A DNA stretch of 64,000 bases from Corynebacterium yudongzhengii (GCF_003065405.1 NZ_CP026947.1:868001-932000); one strand, 5' to 3'; numbered from the stretch's first letter, positions 36,469 to 45,890 are shown. The notes: a model not told the origin generated them from the letters alone. Numbers and translations are program-made.

Positions 36469-37911
36469 GTGCCCTTAAACTTCACCAATGCTGAAGAGCT
36501 AGTCAAGTTCATCAAGGACAACGAGGTCAAGTGGGTAGACGCCCGCTTCACCGACGTCCCCGGCATCGAGCAGCACCTCGCCGTTCCCGCCGAGATGTTC
36601 GATGAGGATCAGATCGAGGAAGGACTGGCTTTCGACGGTTCCTCGATTTCTGGTTATACCGCCGTCGAGAACTCTGACATGAAGCTTCTCCCGGATCTGG
36701 CGACCGCCTACATCGACCCGTTCCGGACCTCGAAGACTCTCAACGTGCAGTTCTTCGTGCACGATCCGCACACTGGTGCGCCCTTCAGCCGAGATCCCCG
36801 CAACATCGCGCGCAAGGCGGAGGAGCACCTCGCATCCACCGGGTTCGCGGATACCTGCAACTTCGGCGCCGAGGCCGAGTTCTACATTTTCGATTCGGTA
36901 CGTTACAACTCCACCAACAACATGAGCTTCCACGAGGTCGACTCCGTGGAGGGCTGGTGGAATTCGGGCAAGGAGTTCAACCCGGACGGCTCCCGCAACT
37001 TGGGCCACAAGGTGCGTACCAAGGGCGGATACTTCCCGACGGCCCCGTACGACCACCTGCAGGACCTGCGCGACGAGATGGGAGAGACCCTCGCCCAGGT
37101 CGGTTTCGAGGTCGAGCGCGCCCATCACGAGATGGGTTCCGGCGGCCAGCAGGAGATCAACTACCGCTTCAACACCCTGCTGCACGCGGCCGACGACCTG
37201 CAGACGTTCAAGTACGTGATCAAGAACTCCGCCCGCAAGAACGGCAAGTCCGCCACCTTCATGCCCAAGCCCATCGCCAACGACGGCGGCTCCGGCATGC
37301 ACGTCCACCAGTCGCTCTGGAAGGACGGCAAGCCGCTGTTCTACGACGAGAACGGGTACGGTGGGCTGTCAGACATGGCGCGCCACTACATCGGCGGCAT
37401 CCTGAAGCACGCTGGGGCGGTCCTGGCGTTCACCAACCCGACGATGAACTCCTACCACCGCCTGGTGCCCGGCTTCGAGGCCCCGGTCAACCTGGTGTAC
37501 TCCCAGCAGAACCGGTCCGCCGCGATCCGTATCCCGGCCATCGGCGACTCCCCGAAGTCCAAGCGCATCGAGTTCCGCGCCCCGGACCCGTCGGGCAACC
37601 CATACCTGGCGTTCACCGCCATGATGATGGCGGGCCTGGACGGTGTGAAGAACCGCCTCGAGCCGCCCGCACCGGTGGACAAGGACCTCTACGAGCTTCC
37701 GCCCGAGGCGACCAGGGACATCGAGACCGTCCCGGCCTCCCTGGAAAGTGCCCTCGAGGCGCTCGCCGAGGACCACGACTTCCTGCTGGAAGGTGAGGTC
37801 TTCACCGAGGACCTCATCCAGGCGCACATCGACTACAAGATGGACGAGGAGATCACCCCGTCCCGCCTGCGCCCGACCAGCCAGGAGTTCGAGCTCTACT
37901 ACGACTGCTAG
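36469..37911 (+). CDS. glnA: Glutamine synthetase type I
   Basis: ATP-dependent synthesis of glutamine from glutamate and ammonium; forms a dodecamer. The frame is open from 36277, but homologues begin near [20 protein letters not shown], and GAGGAG lies 9 nt before the GTG at 36469, so this start is used (480 residues). Family motifs seen are [17 protein letters not shown], the metal site in [24 protein letters not shown] and the ATP-binding [18 protein letters not shown]. The tyrosine in KDLYELPPE matches the residue adenylylated by GlnE. A strong terminator follows at 37970-38017. Two hairpins in the leader suggest added control. Confidence 0.96.
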   Translation: MPLNFTNAEELVKFIKDNEVKWVDARFTDVPGIEQHLAVPAEMFDEDQIEEGLAFDGSSISGYTAVENSDMKLLPDLATAYIDPFRTSKTLNVQFFVHDPHTGAPFSRDPRNIARKAEEHLASTGFADTCNFGAEAEFYIFDSVRYNSTNNMSFHEVDSVEGWWNSGKEFNPDGSRNLGHKVRTKGGYFPTAPYDHLQDLRDEMGETLAQVGFEVERAHHEMGSGGQQEINYRFNTLLHAADDLQTFKYVIKNSARKNGKSATFMPKPIANDGGSGMHVHQSLWKDGKPLFYDENGYGGLSDMARHYIGGILKHAGAVLAFTNPTMNSYHRLVPGFEAPVNLVYSQQNRSAAIRIPAIGDSPKSKRIEFRAPDPSGNPYLAFTAMMMAGLDGVKNRLEPPAPVDKDLYELPPEATRDIETVPASLESALEALAEDHDFLLEGEVFTEDLIQAHIDYKMDEEITPSRLRPTSQEFELYYDC

Positions 37912-37969
37912 GCGCTCCGGGACTTTTACGGTTCTGACCTGCGGAGATTTACGAATCTCGCACAAACGA

Positions 37970-38017
37970 CCCGGCTCCACAGATTTCCTGTCTAACAGGA
38001 CTGTGCAGCCGGGTTTT
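37970..38017 (+). terminator. Rho-independent terminator of glnA
   Basis: CCCGGCT-CCACAG pairs with CTGTG-CAGCCGGG with a small inner CCTGT/ACAGG stem, and TTTTC follows. It lies 58 nt after the stop. Confidence 0.85.
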
Positions 38018-38124
38018 CGGTGTTCCGAGGGCTCTATTTCCGTCCGTTCTACCCCCGCAGCGGCCACCGTTTCGGCTCCCGCAACGGCTAATAGACCACG
38101 GTCCCATTAGGGTCTCGTGGTCTC

Positions 38125-38331
38125 CTATGCAGCCTGCTTGTGCTCCCCTGGCGGGGCGTTACTCCATCCGGAGCTGATCACATTGTCGCCAGTGCGACGC
38201 TTGCGTGGCCGATCACCACCTGGCGGGGTCGGTGCCAAGTCTGCGTCGCGGCCAAGCTTGAGGTAACCAATGACTCGCAGCGCGTTGGACGCTGTCACCA
38301 GCACGGTTAGCAGATCGAAAACCTTCTGGGA
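38125..38331 (-). pseudogene. C-terminal coding remnant, family unknown
   Basis: Sixty-eight in-frame codons without a start codon. The reading includes VFDLLTVLVTASNALRVIGY and ends PPGEHKQAA before TAG at 38125-38127, with a strongly basic KRR segment in the middle. Upstream the frame is closed by TAA at 38332-38334. Composition looks like a genuine protein C-terminus cut at its 5' side. It could be the tail of a transposase or of a DNA-associated protein; I cannot name it. Confidence 0.45.
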
Positions 38332-38391
38332 TTATCCAGTCTCCATATACACTGATTTCAATTTCGAACGACATCGGAAACGAGGACGACA

Positions 38392-38460
38392 TTGAGGCGG
38401 CCTGAGTTGATCGTCCTCCTAGGGTAAAATCTAGTCTCCGACCAACTCAGGCCGCCTCAA
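38392..38460. repeat. 22-bp inverted repeat with 25-nt spacer
   Basis: TTGAGGCGGCCTGAGTTGATCG at 38392-38413 and its complement at 38439-38460 differ at one position only. The right arm directly abuts the truncated restriction gene. It may be a pair of abutted IS ends, a small inverted-repeat element or a strong hairpin; no T-tract follows. Confidence 0.7.
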
Positions 38461-38499
38461 ACTACCCGTTCAGACGTCCTACCCCTACCCGTCGACCGA

Positions 38500-38992
38500 A
38501 TGATCAAGAATGTACTGACCGTAGAAAAGTCGTCAACGAAAAAGTCAACGGGGTTCGTCAGAGGCCAGTACTACGGCCCGTGGACGAAGGGTCTGTTCGA
38601 TGCTGCCTCGTTTGACTCCTTCTCGGCCGAATACCAGCTAGCACACTTACTCAACTTCGACCCAGAGATCACCTGGTGGACGCGCATCTACGACGGACGT
38701 GGCGCCCAGATTGCGTACACAACACGCAACAACTACGTCCCCGACTTCGTCGTGCTGGACCAACAAGGAACGTACTGGATCGTCGAGGGCAAGGCTGAGG
38801 ACCAACGAGACGACGAGATCGTCAGCAAAAGCGCAGGCCACCGAGTGCCTACTACGCTCGCTCATCGCCCACCCCGCCTACCAGGACCAAGCGCGGGCGT
38901 ACCTCATCTCGTTTGAAAGTGACATCCGGCAAGCTGACTCGTTCGCGGACCTGGTCGCGATGGGCAGCGTGGAGAGAATGTTGCCGAGTTAG
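38500..38992 (+). pseudogene. Type III restriction enzyme Res subunit, C-terminal fragment, frameshifted
   Basis: The first frame gives GPWTKGLFDAASFDSFSAEY and WWTRIYDG, then NNYVPDFVVLDQQGTYWIVE followed by GKA. This is the PD...ExK endonuclease motif of type III restriction (Res) subunits. The frame breaks near 38830, where the continuation SAKAQATECLLRSLIAHPAY in another frame runs to the stop at 38992 (GSVERMLPS). The helicase part, several hundred residues upstream, is absent, and no mod gene is nearby. The fragment starts next to the inverted repeat at 38460, which suggests that deletion removed the rest. Confidence 0.75.
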
Positions 38993-39157
38993 ATGGGCGT
39001 TGCAGGTGGCGACCTAGTTTCAACCCCTCACAGCATACTCCACCCCGGTAAGTCTCGCGCTAAAACAAAGCGGGGTTTCGCGGGAATGGTGCCTGGTAGG
39101 GTTGTACTCCCGTTGATCGAAGAGAAGCGTGAATCTACCATTCCGCCAGCACCCCCA

Positions 39158-39203
39158 AAGCCACCGGCCTCCCGTCACGGCAGGCCGGTGGCTTCGGGTT
39201 TTA
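39158..39203 (+). terminator. Rho-independent terminator
   Basis: AAGCCACCGGCCT (39158-39170) pairs with AGGCCGGTGGCTT (39182-39194), followed by CGGGTTTT. It is a strong 13-bp stem, upstream of the sulfurtransferase gene and downstream of the Res fragment. Confidence 0.85.
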
Positions 39204-39259
39204 TGCGCGGAGGCGGGGCGATTCTGACACCGCCGTCGGCGGGCGCTACGGTCGAGGGC

Positions 39260-40085
39260 ATGACTCACCTCGTAGATTCCCGGTGGCTCAACGACAACCT
39301 CGACAACGTGGTTGTCATCGACACCACCACCGCTTTCGATCCTTCTGAACCGAGCAACCAGGTGCAGGCCCGCAACAGCCGCGCCGCGTACGAGGCCAGC
39401 CATATCCCGGGCGCGGTCCACGCCGACCTCATGGACACCCTGGCCAAGCCCGACACGCAGCTGCACTGCATCGCCCTGGACTCCGGCGCTTTCCAGGAGA
39501 TCGCCCGCGGGTTGGGCGTGTCCGAGGGTTCGCACGTCGTCGTCTACGACCAGGGGGGCAATGATGTGGGCCACCCGCCTGTGGTGGAACCTGCGCCTGG
39601 AAGGCCACGAGAACGTCAGCGTGCTGGACGGCGGCCTGCCGGCGTGGAAAGCCGCGGGATTCCCGGTCGAGGAGGGCGTTGTCGAGGCCGCGCCGGGTGA
39701 TTTCACGGCCCGCCGGCGGCCGGAACTCTACGCCACGGCCGAGGACGTGGCTGAGGCCACGGACACCGGATCCGCAGTCGTCATCAACGCCCTCGATATC
39801 GCGAGCCACTCCCAGGCCCGCATCCCGGGTTCGGTGAACGTCCCGTTCACCGACTCGTTGACCAGTGAAGGCCCGGTGGCCCGGCCGGAGGAGGTGCGCG
39901 CCAGTTACGAGGAAACCGGCGCCCTGGAGGCCGACAAGCCCGTGATCACCTACTCCAGGGCCGGTATCGCCGCGACCTTCGACGCCTTCCAGCTCGCTCG
40001 CCTGGGGCGCGAGGACGTCCGGGTCTACGACGGGTCCTTGACGGACTGGACCTCAGGTGATGCGCGGCCGCTGGAAGCGGACTAA
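39260..40085 (+). pseudogene. sseA: Thiosulfate sulfurtransferase (rhodanese), frameshifted and lacking the catalytic Cys
   Basis: Two frames make one two-domain rhodanese. The first starts MTHLVDSRWLNDNLDNVVVI at 39260 and runs to HVVVYDQGGN. The break is at a run of six Gs near 39553, and the second frame continues as MMWATRLWWNLRLEGHENVS and VLDGGLPAWKAAGFPVEEG to the stop at 40085. In the second domain the active-site loop reads VITYSRAGIAAT; the sulfur-carrying cysteine expected at the Ser position is missing. A sequencing error could create the frameshift, but the Ser would need a separate explanation. With both changes the gene is probably dead or altered. The 40103-40139 hairpin terminates it. 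Confidence 0.8.
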
Positions 40086-40102
40086 CCGCCCGCCCCACAC
40101 AC

Positions 40103-40141
40103 AAAGAACGCCTCCCCGGAAACCGGGGAGGCGTTCTTTTT
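40103..40141. terminator. Bidirectional rho-independent terminator
   Basis: AAAGAACGCCTCCCCGG (40103-40119) pairs with CCGGGGAGGCGTTCTTT (40123-40139) with a 3-nt loop, then TTT. It lies between the convergent sulfurtransferase and membrane-protein genes and can serve both. Confidence 0.92.
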
Positions 40142-40166
40142 TACTCTTTACGCGTCACGCTGTGGT

Positions 40167-40982
40167 TTAGCGCTCAGCGGTGGTGAGCTCCTTGCGCTTG
40201 GTGATCACGCTGCGGGCACCGGCGGCACCCGCGAAGGCGCTGATGACGGCACCGGCGATCAGGCCGAGCAGCGTCCACCAGATGCCTGCGCCGACCTCAG
40301 GAGCAGCCTCCTGGACGGTCTGCGCGGCCTCGTCAGCGACTTCGTTCGCCTGCTGCTGAGCCTGGTTGACGTCCTGCTGGTCGACGTTGCTGGCGGCACC
40401 TTCCGCCGCGTCGCCAGCCTGCTGGCCGTCGACGGACACGGTCTGAGCCGCGGTGTCGGCGACGCCGCCGATGGCGCTGGTCACGCCGGACAGGATGCTG
40501 GTGCCCAGCAAGCCGGTGAGGAAGAGCACCGAGACGAGGGACACTGCCCAGGTCAGGAAACCGTTGAGCAGGCCGGAACGCACGGCCAGCGCACCGGTGA
40601 TGTAACCGGCGGCCAGGAAGGCGACGACCAGGCCGATCAGGGTCCACAGACCCAGGGCCCAGCCGCCGGCGGCCTGCAGGCCGAGCGCCGCTGCGCCCAG
40701 CCCGAGGATGAGCAGGAGAGCGAGGAACGTGAAGACGCCGGCGATGATCGCGCCCCAGGCGGAGTTGCCGCTGGAGACGTCGGCGCGGTCGGTGCCGACC
40801 CAGGCTTCCTGGCCGGACTGGTTGGTCACTTCCTCGACGCGGCTGGCGCCGGCGGTGGCAGTGCGCGGCGTCGTGGACTGGCCGCGGCGGCTGACCGTCG
40901 CGGCATCATCGGCGGAGCGGTGGAGGTTCTCAGATTTGTTGATCTCGGGGTCACGGGAATGGCCCGAATTGGGATTCGTCAA
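40167..40982 (-). CDS. Multi-span membrane protein with Gln/Ala-rich segment, unknown function
   Basis: A 271-residue protein starting at a TTG (TNPNSGHSRDPEINKSENL) that follows GAAAGG by 7 nt; the frame is open further upstream to 41168, but no better start is seen. The N-terminal 100 residues are polar and cytoplasmic. Then come about four membrane spans (WGAIIAGVFTFLALLLILGL, LGLWTLIGLVVAFLAAGYI, FLTWAVSLVSVLFLTGLLG and a final WWTLLGLIAGAVISAFAG). Between the last two spans lies an Asp/Gln/Ala-rich stretch of about 80 residues, probably extracytoplasmic. No family is recognised. Confidence 0.7.
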   Translation of the reverse strand: MTNPNSGHSRDPEINKSENLHRSADDAATVSRRGQSTTPRTATAGASRVEEVTNQSGQEAWVGTDRADVSSGNSAWGAIIAGVFTFLALLLILGLGAAALGLQAAGGWALGLWTLIGLVVAFLAAGYITGALAVRSGLLNGFLTWAVSLVSVLFLTGLLGTSILSGVTSAIGGVADTAAQTVSVDGQQAGDAAEGAASNVDQQDVNQAQQQANEVADEAAQTVQEAAPEVGAGIWWTLLGLIAGAVISAFAGAAGARSVITKRKELTTAER

Positions 40983-41157
40983 GATGAAACCTTTCAGTAC
41001 ATTTGCTGGTGCGTTCCCTACGATACATAACAACGTCCGCATTTGACCAGGTGACTGCTGGACGTTTGTCCAAACTAGCGTCATCGATGCAGCGTGAGGC
41101 CGCTGTCTCCCGCCGCGGGCGTGAAGCACACATTCCTCCGGCCGCAGGCGCCGGGGC

Positions 41158-43338
41158 CTAACCTTCATCCTTGGGAAGCACCAGCGGGGCGACCGGTTCG
41201 GAGGGCTCCGCCGGGGTGATCAGCTCATCACCGGGCGAAGAGCCGGCCACGGTGTCCAGGAAGGTCGTCAACGCCTCGGCGAGGGGAGTGACCAGGGTCC
41301 GCAGGTAGTACTCGGACAAGTGGTTGTGGTCGCGGTAGACGAAGATGTTGCCGACGACCGGCGGGCACTCTTCGGCGGTGCAGAACCAGTCGGCGGTGTC
41401 GATCCCGACCATGTCGGGGTAGGAGTTCAGCACGATCTGGGCCGGATCCACCGGTGCGTAGACCTCCTCGCGGGGCATCGCGCACTCGGATTCTTTTTGG
41501 TTGTCGGCCACGCAACCGGTGGGGGCGCGCATCTCGCCGTCCTCATCGAAGCCCCAGGGGTTGTCGCGCAGGCCGAAAAACGGGATGCCGTTGTCCGCCA
41601 GGGCCTGCCAGGTGTCGCGGTAGCTCGGCGGGACGAAATCCGGGCCCCGGTAACCGTTCATCGGCCGGGTGGTCGTCGAGAACACCGCATCCGGCGGATT
41701 GTCGATGACGTAGTCGAGGACGTTCTCGTTGAAGGCGACGCATTCCTCCGAGAACTCCTGCGTGTGCGGCCCCACCACGAAAGGGCACCCCTGGCGCAGG
41801 AGCGGAACCACCCGGATGCCTTCCCGCTGACCGATCACGTGCAGGGGTGTCGACCACTGCTCCGAGTGCGAACCGCCGACCATGTAGATCGTCGTCTCGC
41901 CCTCCGGGTCGCCGTAGACGCATTCCGGCAGGTCGGGGCCGTTGTGCTGGTGGGTCACCAACTCGTCGGGTTCGTGGAAGTGGAAGTTCATGCAGCCGTC
42001 GCGCCCCACCAGCGGGTACATCTCCTCGATCACCAGCGGCGACGGCTGCGGCTGCGCCTCGGGGGTGTCCGCCCCGAACAGCGCGGCCGCCCCCGGATAG
42101 GCCGCGGGATCGAGCTGCTTGTTCTGCAGCTGGTCGCGCTGTAGGCCCAGGGTGGGGCTGAGCATCAGCAGCGCGACCGCCGCGGCGGCCAGCACCGCGC
42201 CGCCGGCCGCGCGGCCTTTCGCCGCGGTGCCCGACCGCAATCCCGCCCACGCCTCGGCCACGGGGCGTTCGCCTTTCACTGGGCGGCGCCGGTGCTGGCG
42301 CAGCGGCGCCTCGATGAAGCGGTAGTTGAGGTCGGCGGCGAAAAGGGACACCGCCAGCACCGCGACGCCCAGAGCGACCGACGGGTTCTCCTGGCCGGTC
42401 AGGACGGTGGCGGCGATGAGGATGGGCCAGTGCCAGACATAAAAGCCGTACGCGATGCGTCCCAGCCACTGCATGAGACCGTTGGTCAGGACCCGGTCCG
42501 CCGCCAAGTCGCCGGTGGAGCCGACGATGATCAGCACCGCGCCGCCGATCGGGAACAGGGCGGCCGGGCCGGGGAAGAGGGCGGCGCCGTCGAAAAGCAC
42601 GCCGGTGAGCAGCACCATGAGCAACCCGGCGGAGACCATCACCTCGCGGGGCCAGCGCGGCAGCGCCACCGCGGCACCGTAGACGGCCAGGGCCGCGCCC
42701 AGGGTGATCTCCCACGCCCGCGACAGGGTCGAGTAGTAATTCAACGGTTGGTCGACCCCGGACAGCCACGCCGCGTAGAGGAAGGACGCCACCGTGGCGG
42801 CCACCAGGACCACCCCCGCCACCTGCATCACCCACGCGCGGCGGGTACGGAACACCGCCGCCAGCAGTAAGGCGAAGAGAACGCCGGCCAGGTAGAACTG
42901 GCCCTGCACCGACATCGACCACAAGTGCTGGAGCGGCGAAACCTGGTCGGAGGCGACGTTGTAGTCCTGGCCCTGCAGGAACAGCACCCAGTTCTGGAAA
43001 TAACCGATCGACGCGGTGACCTGGGTGACCAGGTCCGGCCGGCGCCATTCGGGAAGAATCGTCAACGCCGCGACGACCGCGGCGACCAGCATCACCGCGA
43101 GCGTGGGAATCAACCGGCGCAGGGTCCGCCACAGCGGCCAGAAAGGATTCAGGCTCGCGGTGTCGCGGGAGGCATAGCGGAGTTGGGAGCCCAGGAAGAA
43201 GTAACCGGCCAGAAGAAGGAAGATGTCGACGCCGCCGGAGACCCGGCCGACGAAGATGTGGAACAGCACCACCAGAGAGATGGCGAGGCCACGCAGTCCG
43301 TCCAACTCCGGGCGGTACGCACGTTTGTTGTCGCTCAC
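41158..43338 (-). CDS. Acyltransferase-3 / SGNH domain protein (copy 1)
   Basis: An integral membrane O-acyltransferase of the OafA/YrhL type (about 726 residues) with a C-terminal SGNH hydrolase-like domain. The N-terminus has the family signature YRPELDGLRGLAISLVVLFH and about ten spans. The SGNH domain (from about 440) shows MVGGSHSEQW in place of the usual GDSH block and YRDHNHLSEY with the Asp-x-x-His pair. Such proteins transfer acetyl or other acyl groups to extracytoplasmic polymers or glycolipids; the acceptor is unknown here. The start is the GTG at 43338 after GGGAG; a GTG at 43353 is an alternative. It is a tandem paralogue of the next gene. Confidence 0.88.
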   Translation of the reverse strand: MSDNKRAYRPELDGLRGLAISLVVLFHIFVGRVSGGVDIFLLLAGYFFLGSQLRYASRDTASLNPFWPLWRTLRRLIPTLAVMLVAAVVAALTILPEWRRPDLVTQVTASIGYFQNWVLFLQGQDYNVASDQVSPLQHLWSMSVQGQFYLAGVLFALLLAAVFRTRRAWVMQVAGVVLVAATVASFLYAAWLSGVDQPLNYYSTLSRAWEITLGAALAVYGAAVALPRWPREVMVSAGLLMVLLTGVLFDGAALFPGPAALFPIGGAVLIIVGSTGDLAADRVLTNGLMQWLGRIAYGFYVWHWPILIAATVLTGQENPSVALGVAVLAVSLFAADLNYRFIEAPLRQHRRRPVKGERPVAEAWAGLRSGTAAKGRAAGGAVLAAAAVALLMLSPTLGLQRDQLQNKQLDPAAYPGAAALFGADTPEAQPQPSPLVIEEMYPLVGRDGCMNFHFHEPDELVTHQHNGPDLPECVYGDPEGETTIYMVGGSHSEQWSTPLHVIGQREGIRVVPLLRQGCPFVVGPHTQEFSEECVAFNENVLDYVIDNPPDAVFSTTTRPMNGYRGPDFVPPSYRDTWQALADNGIPFFGLRDNPWGFDEDGEMRAPTGCVADNQKESECAMPREEVYAPVDPAQIVLNSYPDMVGIDTADWFCTAEECPPVVGNIFVYRDHNHLSEYYLRTLVTPLAEALTTFLDTVAGSSPGDELITPAEPSEPVAPLVLPKDEG

Positions 43339-43454
43339 GGCCGCGGCTCCCACTGTTTCTCACCGTTTCTTATAAAGAAAACTTGTTTCGCTTCTTCGCG
43401 AGCTAAACGATACCGCCTCTTACCGGTAGTCAGGCGCTCGAGTCGGGGTATGTC

Positions 43455-45566
43455 TCAAGCTTCCAACTCCTCCAGCACCTGTTGCAGCTCATCGGCCAGG
43501 AAATTGTAGAGCGTCATAGTGTAGGCCTCGGACAGGTGGCTCGGATCGCGGTAGACGAACACGTTGCCGATCACCGCGGGGCAGTACTCCTGCGTGCAGA
43601 ACCAGTCGGCGGTGTCGATGGCGACCATGCCGTCGTACCCGGCAAGGATCTCCGCCGCCGGATCGGTCTCGGCGTAGACCAGGTCACGGTCCACGCCGCA
43701 GGCGGCGGCGTCACCGGTTTCAATCACGCAGTCGGAACGGTCCATCGGCTCCAGGTCCTCGTCGAAGCCCCAGGGGTTGTCCCGCAGCCCGGCGAAGGGG
43801 ATGTTCTCCTCCGCCAGAACGTCCCACACCTCCACATACCCGTCGGGGACGATGTCCGGGCCCGCGGCGGTGCCCGATTCCGGGCGGGTCGAGGTGGAGA
43901 TGACCAGATCCGGCTGGACCTCGACCAGATGGTCCATGACGTTTTTGTTGAATTCCCAGCATCCGTCCTGGTAGAGATCTTCGTCTTCGTCGAGGTGCAG
44001 CGGGCACCCCTGGCGGATGAGGGGGACAAGACGGAAACCGAGGTCCTGACCGATCTCGTCCAGCACCGTCGAATAGTGCTCCGCATGCGAACCGCCGACG
44101 AGGTAGACCGTGGTCTCGGACTCGGTGTCACCGAAGACGCACCGGATGTTGTCGTACTCGTCGCTCGCGTGCGTGGCGCGGTGATCCGCGGGCTGGTGCT
44201 GGTAGGTGATGCACCCGGTTCGCCAGGCCAGAGGCCACACCTCCGAGAGCACGAACGGGTCCGGTTGCGGGGCCACCCCGTCCGGCACCTCGGCCCCGGC
44301 CAGGGCGAGCGCGCCCGGGTACTTCTCCGGCTCCAGCTGGCCCTCGGCCACCTCCCGCGCGGCCTGATCGCTCAGCGGCACCGTCGTCACCAGCCCGGCC
44401 GCCGCCGCGACGACCACCACGCCTGCCACGGCGCGGGCCGCCGCGGCGGGGGAGGAGCGCACAGTCTTCCACCCGTCGACGAACGGGCGCTCCCCGGCGC
44501 GGGGGCGGGCGCGGTGCTGCCGCAGCGGCCGCTCGACGAGCCGGTGCGTCACATCCGCCGCCACGAGGCTGACGGCCAGCACGGCGAACCCCACCCCGAC
44601 CGACGGGCGGTCGTCGCCCGAGACGATCGTGGCGCCGATGAGGATCGGCCAGTGCCACACATAGAAGGGGTACGCGATCCGCCCCAGCCAGGTGCTCACC
44701 GGATTGGTCAGCGCGACCGCGCCCGCCGTCCGGCCGGAGCCGGCGAGGATCACCAGCACCGCCCCGCCGAGGGGGTAGAGCGCGGCCGGGCCGGGGAAGA
44801 GGTCGGCGCCGTCGAAAAGCAGGCCGGTCGTGGCGACCATGACCAGCCCTGCGACCATGCACACCTCCCGGGCGAGGCGGGGCAGCACCAGGTGCCGGGC
44901 GTAGATCGCGAGCACTGCGCCGAGAGTCATCTGCCACATCCGCGACAGCGTCGAATAGTAGTTCAACTCCTGGTCGACCCCGCCGAGGTGGACGGCGTAG
45001 GCGAAGGACGCCGCCGTGGCAACGACGAGCACCGGCCCCGCCACCGTCGCCACCGCGGACGGCCGGCGGCGCACTACGAGACCTATGAGCAGAGCGAAAA
45101 CGACGGCCGCCAGATAGAACTGGCCCTGCACCGACATCGACCACAGGTGCTGCAGGGGACTGACGTTCTCGGCGGCGACGGCGTAGTCCTGTCCCTGGGC
45201 CACCAGCTCCCAGTTCTGCAGGTACAGGACGCTCGCGGCCGTCTGCCGGAGAAACTCCGGCTGCCACCACTGCGGGAACCACCACCAGGCGGCCGCCAGA
45301 ACCGCGGCGACCATCAGCACCAGCACCGGGACCAGCCGCCGCAGCGTCCTCCACACCGGCCACCACGGGTTGAAGCTCGCGCCGGGCCGGGCGACGTACC
45401 GCAACTGCGAACCCAGGAAGAAATACCCCGAGAGCAGCAGGAAGATATCCACTCCGCCGGATACGCGGTCGGCGAAAATATGGAACGCCACGACCAGCGC
45501 GATGGCCACACCGCGGAGCCCGTCGAGTTCGTAGCGGTACGATGGGGGCGACCCAGAGGTAGAGAT
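43455..45566 (-). CDS. Acyltransferase-3 / SGNH domain protein (copy 2), probable ATC start
   Basis: A tandem paralogue of copy 1 with the same two-domain layout: YRYELDGLRGVAIALVVAFH at the N-terminus and about ten spans, then LVGGSHAEHYSTVL and YRDPSHLSEAY in the SGNH part. No ATG, GTG or TTG lies upstream of the YRYELDGLRG signature in frame; the first usable one (GTG at 45509) would delete it. The codon ATC at 45566 follows AAGGAG by 5 nt and would give MSTSGSPPSYRYELDGLRG, so it may be a non-standard start or a mutated ATG. Length from there is 703 codons. Function as for copy 1; the acceptor is unknown. Confidence 0.82.
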   Translation of the reverse strand: MSTSGSPPSYRYELDGLRGVAIALVVAFHIFADRVSGGVDIFLLLSGYFFLGSQLRYVARPGASFNPWWPVWRTLRRLVPVLVLMVAAVLAAAWWWFPQWWQPEFLRQTAASVLYLQNWELVAQGQDYAVAAENVSPLQHLWSMSVQGQFYLAAVVFALLIGLVVRRRPSAVATVAGPVLVVATAASFAYAVHLGGVDQELNYYSTLSRMWQMTLGAVLAIYARHLVLPRLAREVCMVAGLVMVATTGLLFDGADLFPGPAALYPLGGAVLVILAGSGRTAGAVALTNPVSTWLGRIAYPFYVWHWPILIGATIVSGDDRPSVGVGFAVLAVSLVAADVTHRLVERPLRQHRARPRAGERPFVDGWKTVRSSPAAAARAVAGVVVVAAAAGLVTTVPLSDQAAREVAEGQLEPEKYPGALALAGAEVPDGVAPQPDPFVLSEVWPLAWRTGCITYQHQPADHRATHASDEYDNIRCVFGDTESETTVYLVGGSHAEHYSTVLDEIGQDLGFRLVPLIRQGCPLHLDEDEDLYQDGCWEFNKNVMDHLVEVQPDLVISTSTRPESGTAAGPDIVPDGYVEVWDVLAEENIPFAGLRDNPWGFDEDLEPMDRSDCVIETGDAAACGVDRDLVYAETDPAAEILAGYDGMVAIDTADWFCTQEYCPAVIGNVFVYRDPSHLSEAYTMTLYNFLADELQQVLEELEA

Positions 45567-45890
45567 GTCGGCTCCTTGTCGGCTCGAACCCGGCTCGAAA
45601 GATAATCAGGACGATTGTATCCGGGTCCCCCGCCTTTCGCGCCCAAGGGCCGCGGGAGAGGATAAGGGGAAGGGATTTTCGGTTGGCGGCGGTCGTTCGG
45701 TATAGTGTACACGGTTGTGTCCAGCGGTAACAGATCCGTGGGATGCCGACCGAATACCTCCCTGCGTAAAACCGCAACCGACCACGGTCGGCCGGTACGT
45801 CACACGCAGGTTAAAACCGAGGGTTGAACCGGCCCGTCGCTCATCGACGGGCGCCTGTACTGCCCAGTGACTAGAAAGAAGGAGCCTTCC
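45567..45890. other. Divergent intergenic region with rpsP promoter
   Basis: Shared 5' region of the acyltransferase gene (left) and rpsP (right). TATAGT at 45701-45706 is a good -10 candidate for rpsP, which would have a leader of about 180 nt. No tRNA or known riboswitch is recognised. AAGAAGGAG is the rpsP ribosome-binding site. Confidence 0.55.

Larger units (their letters stand above)
37912..38499. other. Gap with terminator and mobile-element remnants
   Basis: Holds the glnA terminator (37970-38017), a 68-codon coding remnant on the minus strand (38125-38331) and a 22-bp inverted repeat with a 25-nt spacer (38392-38460). The sequence downstream of that repeat starts a truncated restriction gene. 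The arrangement is typical of a scar left by mobile-element activity. Confidence 0.55.

Noticed and set aside
43482..45605. Long plus-strand frame opposite acyltransferase copy 2
   Set aside because: Composition is Arg/His/Gly/Val-rich without hydrophobic or catalytic motifs, and the minus strand holds a complete two-domain protein.
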